Of a DNA stretch of 57,942 nucleotides, positions 54,255 to 57,942 are shown piece after piece. Position numbers and translations under genes: made by a program. The notes below the pieces were generated by a model that saw nothing but the letters and a program-made list of their open reading frames with translations, had not been told where the DNA came from and did no database searches. Positions within the stretch are counted from its first letter, which is position 1; each line of letters begins with the position of its first letter. Source of the stretch: Pseudomonadota bacterium (GTDB lineage: Bacteria; Pseudomonadota; Gammaproteobacteria; Burkholderiales; Eutrophovitaceae); the NCBI GenBank assembly GCA_027624715.1, contig JAQBTV010000008.1, positions 1 to 57,942 on the forward strand, read 5' to 3'.

Positions 54255-55685
54255 ATGCGAGATACAACAGAATTCTTCATCGGTGGTGCTTGGGTAAAAC
54301 CTAATTCTGAACGAACTTTATCTGTAGTTAATCCATCTACGGAGGAATCAATCGCAGTAATTACGCTAGGTAATAAGGCAGATTTAAATCGAGCTGTAAT
54401 GGCTGCGAAAAATGCGCAAGAGGCGTGGTCTGAGACTTCTGTGGAAGAGAGAAAATCCTTGCTTGAGGCGTTATTAGGGATTTATAAATCGAAGATGAAT
54501 GAGATGGCTGCAGTCATCTCGTCGGAAATGGGTGCACCACTATCAATGGCACAAACTGCACAATCTGGAGCCGGATACACTCACCTCAGGCAGACGATTA
54601 AAACCTTGGAGACTTTTAATTTTGTGACTGAAGTTGCAAAGAAAGAAGGGGTGGATCACGTATTTCATGAACCCATAGGTGTGGTCGGGTTAATCACACC
54701 TTGGAACTGGCCTATGAATCAAGTGATGCTGAAGGTTGCCCCAGCACTGGCTTCGGGATGTTCGGTAATTTTAAAACCTAGTGAAATAGCACCCTTATCA
54801 TCTATGTTGCTTGCCGATATGATTCTAGAAGCTAATTTTCCGAAGGGTGTATTCAATCTCATTAACGGCGATGGAGCCGGTGTTGGAACCTGGTTAACTG
54901 AGCATCAAGACGTAGCTGCTATTTCTTTTACGGGATCAACCCGTGCTGGGAGATTAATTATGAGTTCGGCCAGCGAGCAGGTGAAACCTATCTGTCTGGA
55001 ATTGGGCGGGAAAGGAGCAAATATTATTTTTGCAGATGCTGATGAGAAGGCAGTTGGACGCGGTGTGCGTCAATGTTTCTTAAATAGCGGGCAATCGTGT
55101 AATGCGCCTTCAAGGATGCTCGTTGAGGAATCAATTTATGACAGGGCTGTTGAAGAGGCGTATGGTATGGCTATCAAGACGACGGTGGGTTATGCTCATG
55201 ACGAGGGCCGGCATATAGGACCTGTCGCGTCAGCGGCACAGTTTGAAAAAGTGCAAGCACTCATCCGAACGGGAATTCAGCAAGGAGCTAAGCTTGTTTG
55301 TGGTGGAGAAGGTAGACCAGAGGGTTTAGAGAAAGGTTATTTTGTTAAACCCACCGTTTTTGCTGATGTAACGCCTGACATGGATATATTTAAGGAAGAA
55401 ATATTTGGCCCGGTACTTTCAATCACCTCATTTAAGAATCAGGATCATGCCATAGAGCTTGCAAATGACACTCCATATGGTTTGACCAATTACGTGCAAA
55501 CTGCCGATGTTTCTCGGGCACGTCATTTAGCTCGAAAACTACGATCGGGTATGGTTGAGGTGAACGGACAGCTTTTGAGTCCAGCAACGCCTTTTGGTGG
55601 ATTGGGGCTATCCGGTGTGGGTCGCGAGGGTGGAGCTTGGGGCCTAGAAGAATTCCTATACACGAAAGCGGTTAGTGGCATCTAG
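54255..55685 (+). CDS. NAD(P)-dependent aldehyde dehydrogenase
   Basis: A 476-residue aldehyde dehydrogenase. The catalytic Cys282 lies in NSGQSCNAPSR and the general-base Glu249 in LELGGKGAN; the cofactor motif FTGSTRAGR and TPWNWPMNQ are typical. GAGGTG precedes the ATG by five bases. The closest recognised class is the broad aldehyde dehydrogenase group that includes aliphatic and semialdehyde enzymes; the substrate cannot be assigned. The preceding region holds no regulator. Confidence 0.95.
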   Translation: MRDTTEFFIGGAWVKPNSERTLSVVNPSTEESIAVITLGNKADLNRAVMAAKNAQEAWSETSVEERKSLLEALLGIYKSKMNEMAAVISSEMGAPLSMAQTAQSGAGYTHLRQTIKTLETFNFVTEVAKKEGVDHVFHEPIGVVGLITPWNWPMNQVMLKVAPALASGCSVILKPSEIAPLSSMLLADMILEANFPKGVFNLINGDGAGVGTWLTEHQDVAAISFTGSTRAGRLIMSSASEQVKPICLELGGKGANIIFADADEKAVGRGVRQCFLNSGQSCNAPSRMLVEESIYDRAVEEAYGMAIKTTVGYAHDEGRHIGPVASAAQFEKVQALIRTGIQQGAKLVCGGEGRPEGLEKGYFVKPTVFADVTPDMDIFKEEIFGPVLSITSFKNQDHAIELANDTPYGLTNYVQTADVSRARHLARKLRSGMVEVNGQLLSPATPFGGLGLSGVGREGGAWGLEEFLYTKAVSGI

Positions 55686-55694
55686 TATTTTGCA

Positions 55695-56162
55695 TTGAAT
55701 AAAGCGTACGTAAATAAAAAACAAATACAGGTCCTAGGCTATGGGGGGCTCATTCCTTTTTATGGGTGTGTTCTTGCGGTGTATTATTCAAATAATCCAG
55801 ATTTTTGGATCTTCGCACTTCATAGTTACGCCGTAGTGATTGCCGCTTTTTTGGGGGCGATCTCTTGGGGCGTTGTTCTTGAGTCCGAACAAATATCCGT
55901 GGGTAAACAACAAGGGCTTTTGCTTTGGGGTGTGATCCCTGCACTTCTGGGGTGGGTGTGTGTGCTGTTGCCTCAGTCAATACGCGCGGGTCCGCTCGTT
56001 GCTCTTTTTTTACTCATCTTAGTATTTGACGCTGTTCTTTATACGAAAAAAGGAATATCTGATTTTTGGTTGAAATTGAGAATTTTTCTAACGTTCGGTG
56101 TTGTCGCTGCTTTAATAACCGCTGAGTTTTTTCGTTATCTATTTAGTGTTTCTAAAATGTGA
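55695..56162 (+). CDS. DUF3429 family membrane protein
   Basis: A 155-residue inner membrane protein with four to five hydrophobic helices (IQVLGYGGLIPFYGCVLAVYY, SYAVVIAAFLGAISWGVVL, GLLLWGVIPALLGWVCVLL, LVALFLLILVFDAVLY, FLTFGVVAALITAEFF). The AFLGAISWG and DFWLKLRIFLT segments are typical of DUF3429. The start is TTG at 55695, 9 bp after the aldehyde dehydrogenase stop, without a good Shine-Dalgarno. The function is unknown. Confidence 0.82.
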   Translation: MNKAYVNKKQIQVLGYGGLIPFYGCVLAVYYSNNPDFWIFALHSYAVVIAAFLGAISWGVVLESEQISVGKQQGLLLWGVIPALLGWVCVLLPQSIRAGPLVALFLLILVFDAVLYTKKGISDFWLKLRIFLTFGVVAALITAEFFRYLFSVSKM

Positions 56163-56215
56163 ACGACTGGTTTTTTTAGAGAATGGCAATTTGTTCTTCG
56201 AAGAGTCCTGGCAGC

Positions 56216-56362
56216 TTGAACGAAAGATCTGTCAGTGAGGTAAACTTTACATACTGGGTGGGGTAATACTTCCAGCCCCCCGCTGATGAGAGACCTTAGG
56301 CGTCAGATCGGATTCCGATTGGATATGTCGTTCAACCACTAAGCCTTGGTCTTAGTTTTTTT
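56216..56362 (+). ncRNA. Candidate structured leader RNA with terminator upstream of gltX
   Basis: A stretch without a gene between the DUF3429 gene and gltX can fold as nested stems: TTGAACGA (56216-56223) with TCGTTCAA (56328-56335), GATCTG (56226-56231) with CAGATC (56304-56309), and TCAG (56232-56235) with CTGA (56283-56286), with a G-rich/C-rich apical part. It ends with ACTAAG/CTTAGT plus seven T (56338-56362), a terminator 48 bp ahead of gltX. It does not match the 6S, SRP, FMN, TPP or hammerhead patterns I know. It could be an attenuated gltX leader or a separate sRNA. I found no promoter. Confidence 0.4.
56338..56362 (+). terminator. Rho-independent terminator ahead of gltX
   Basis: A six-pair stem ACTAAG/CTTAGT with loop CCTTGGT, followed by TTTTTTT. 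It either ends an upstream transcript or attenuates gltX. Confidence 0.65.
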
Positions 56363-56409
56363 GATCGTTGTCACGTAGAATAAAGCCTTTATCCGTTTGG
56401 TTGATATCT

Positions 56410-57804
56410 ATGATTCGTACCCGTTTTGCACCCAGTCCGACAGGATATTTACATATTGGTGGAGCCCGCACAGCACTGTATGCATGGGCCTATGCAAGGA
56501 AGCATGGTGGCCAGTTTATATTGCGTGTTGAGGATACCGATCAAGAAAGGTCCTCCGATACGTCTGTGCAAGCGATACTTGATTCGATGACTTGGTTGGG
56601 TCTCGATTGGGATGAGGGGCCTATTTTTCAAATGGATCGTCTTTCTCGTTATCGAGAAGTCGCTGACATATTGGTTGAGTCCGGAAATGCCTACTGGTGT
56701 TATGCAACACAGGAGGAGTTGACCGAGATGCGCGAAGGGCAACGAAAAGCTGGCTTGAAGCCTCGATATGATGGTCGATGGCGTCCGGCGAATGCAGCAG
56801 GTCAAGTCCCGCCTGCAGGCGTGACGGCAGTGCTGCGGTTTATAAATCCAGATGTTGGACGGGTGTCTTGGGATGATCTGGTTAAGGGCGTTATTACGGT
56901 TTCAAATACGGAACTGGATGATTTTGTTTTACTTCGCGGGGACGGAACGCCCACCTATAATTTTGGGGTTGTTGTCGATGATCATGACATGAATATCACT
57001 CACGTCATACGAGGCGATGATCATGTGAACAATACGCCTAGACAAATTAACGTTTATAGAGCATTGAATTATAAATTACCTGATTTCGGGCATGTTCCTA
57101 TGATTTTAGGCGATGATGGCGAGCGCCTTTCCAAGCGGCATGGTGCGGTCAGTGTCACGCATTACAGAGATCAAGGATTTTTGCCTGATGCTGTTTTGAA
57201 CTATTTAGCACGCTTAGGTTGGTCCCACGGGGATGATGAGATTTTTACGCGCGATCAGTTTGTGGAATGGTTTGATCTTGAGCACGTCAACCGATCTCCT
57301 GCGAAATTTGATGCCACGAAACTCAGTTGGACCAATGGGGAGCACATTAAGCTATTAGACGATAAGTCGCTTGCAGATTTAGTCCGCGTAAGTCATGGTG
57401 ACAACGATATAAATTGGCAGGAGGGTCCTGATTTATCCGACTTAATTAAGTTATTGAAAGATCGAGCAACATCGATTAATGAGTTGGCTGACTCTGCCTT
57501 AGTGTATTTTCGAGACGTGCAGATTAGTCAGGACGACCGACTTAAATTCTTAACACCGGATATAAAGCCTGCCTTAATTCATTTTGTCGAATTACTGCGG
57601 GCCGTTGCATGGGAGCGCCAACAAATTGCCGGCTGCATTAGGGTGAGTCTCAATGAGTTTCAACTTAAGATGCCGCAGCTGGCTATGCCCTTGAGGCTTT
57701 TATTGACGGGACAAACTCAAACGCCATCTATTGACGCCGTTATTGAATTAGTCGGTCGGGATAGGGTATTGGCCCGACTAAATACTGGCTTATCTACGCT
57801 CTAG
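56410..57804 (+). CDS. gltX: Glutamyl-tRNA synthetase
   Basis: A class I aminoacyl-tRNA synthetase charging tRNA-Glu. ATG 56410 gives a 464-residue protein beginning MIRTRFAPSPTGYLHIGGARTALYAW, whose HIGG (13-18) is the HIGH motif. The KMSKS-type signature is LSKRHG near residue 239. VEDTDQERS and the anticodon-binding C-terminal part complete a full-length enzyme. It is followed by tRNA-Ala with its own promoter, and a terminator stands 48 bp ahead of its start. Confidence 0.97.
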   Translation: MIRTRFAPSPTGYLHIGGARTALYAWAYARKHGGQFILRVEDTDQERSSDTSVQAILDSMTWLGLDWDEGPIFQMDRLSRYREVADILVESGNAYWCYATQEELTEMREGQRKAGLKPRYDGRWRPANAAGQVPPAGVTAVLRFINPDVGRVSWDDLVKGVITVSNTELDDFVLLRGDGTPTYNFGVVVDDHDMNITHVIRGDDHVNNTPRQINVYRALNYKLPDFGHVPMILGDDGERLSKRHGAVSVTHYRDQGFLPDAVLNYLARLGWSHGDDEIFTRDQFVEWFDLEHVNRSPAKFDATKLSWTNGEHIKLLDDKSLADLVRVSHGDNDINWQEGPDLSDLIKLLKDRATSINELADSALVYFRDVQISQDDRLKFLTPDIKPALIHFVELLRAVAWERQQIAGCIRVSLNEFQLKMPQLAMPLRLLLTGQTQTPSIDAVIELVGRDRVLARLNTGLSTL

Positions 57805-57822
57805 TGTCACTGGACAAAAAGC

Positions 57823-57851
57823 TTTACACGATCTTAGTCACTCCGTATAAT
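57823..57851 (+). promoter_or_regulatory. sigma70-like promoter of tRNA-Ala
   Basis: TTTACA (57823-57828) and a perfect TATAAT (57846-57851) with a 17-bp spacer, 16 bp before the mature tRNA. Confidence 0.8.
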
Positions 57852-57867
57852 TCAGCGCTCGTTTGCT

Positions 57868-57942
<75 letters not shown>

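Noticed and set aside
56282-56300. CTGATGAGA resembling a hammerhead ribozyme core
   Set aside because: The matching GAAA box and a proper stem II are absent. GAGACC and GGCGTC do not pair well.
56163-56362. 6S RNA or SRP RNA
   Set aside because: The length is plausible for 6S, but the expected closing stem and central bubble sequences are not seen. The SRP tetraloop and its conserved GGAAG segment are absent.

Overview
The window looks like core chromosome of a free-living, respiring, uncultivated member of the Betaproteobacteria/Burkholderiales type, of moderate GC. The support is gene order, from general knowledge rather than a search. The runs tig-clpP-clpX-lon-hupB-tRNA-Val-tRNA-Asp-ppiD-fabI, mltD-gloB-methyltransferase-rnhA-dnaQ, tsaB-rimI-UDG-alr-radA and lysC-tRNA-Ser are all typical of that group. 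There is no rRNA, CRISPR array, insertion sequence or prophage. Seven tRNA genes are present (Ser-GCT, Arg-ACG, Arg-TCG, Leu-TAG, Val-TAC, Asp-GTC, Ala-GGC); the last is cut by the window edge one base before the end of its CCA.

Layout. 1-2.2 kb: tRNA-Ser, lysC, and two near-identical tRNA-Arg genes that bracket a truncated O-methyltransferase. 2.2-4 kb: small secreted proteins, a VOC protein and a thermonuclease. 4-10.9 kb: an SOS mutagenesis operon on the minus strand (lexA-imuA-imuB-dnaE2) that runs on into a PLP C-S lyase, driven by a promoter whose -10 box sits inside a perfect LexA box. 11.2-17.1 kb: an exported methyltransferase-like protein, formate-THF ligase, an Fe-S flavoprotein of the GltD type, an HNH endonuclease and a lipoprotein M48 protease. 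17.3-22.9 kb: LCAD-type acyl-CoA dehydrogenase, thiolase, heme A synthase, a BKACE beta-keto acid cleavage enzyme and a lambda-crystallin/carnitine-type dehydrogenase. 23.1-27.5 kb: tsaB-rimI-UDG-alr-radA. 27.5-35.5 kb: a fatty-acid oxidation block (acyl-CoA ligase, etfBA, a large acyl-CoA dehydrogenase, two hotdog thioesterases, ETF-quinone oxidoreductase). 35.4-39.2 kb: squalene synthesis (hpnC-hpnD-hpnE) plus an SDR. 39.2-48.7 kb: the protein quality-control cluster, hupB, three tRNAs, ppiD and fabI. 48.8-53.3 kb: mltD, gloB, methyltransferase, rnhA, dnaQ and a 56-residue DUF2256 protein. 53.3-57.9 kb: poorly characterised small ORFs, an aldehyde dehydrogenase, DUF3429, a structured leader-like segment, gltX and tRNA-Ala.

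How the genes work together. The ligase, two acyl-CoA dehydrogenases, ETF, ETF-QO, thiolase and thioesterases form a route from carboxylic acids to the quinone pool. The BKACE/dehydrogenase pair suggests oxidation of a 3-hydroxy acid (carnitine is one candidate) to an acetoacetyl-CoA-type product. Fhs links this to C1-folate metabolism. HpnCDE makes squalene, but no cyclase is in the window.

No clearly new multi-gene system stands out. The most interesting irregularities are: a lytic transglycosylase with a LysM domain inserted ahead of its catalytic domain and a frameshifted LysM relic behind it; a possible attenuator-like RNA ahead of gltX; a family-4 uracil-DNA glycosylase lacking one expected cluster cysteine; the C-S lyase at the end of the SOS operon; and the truncated methyltransferase between tRNA-Arg genes.
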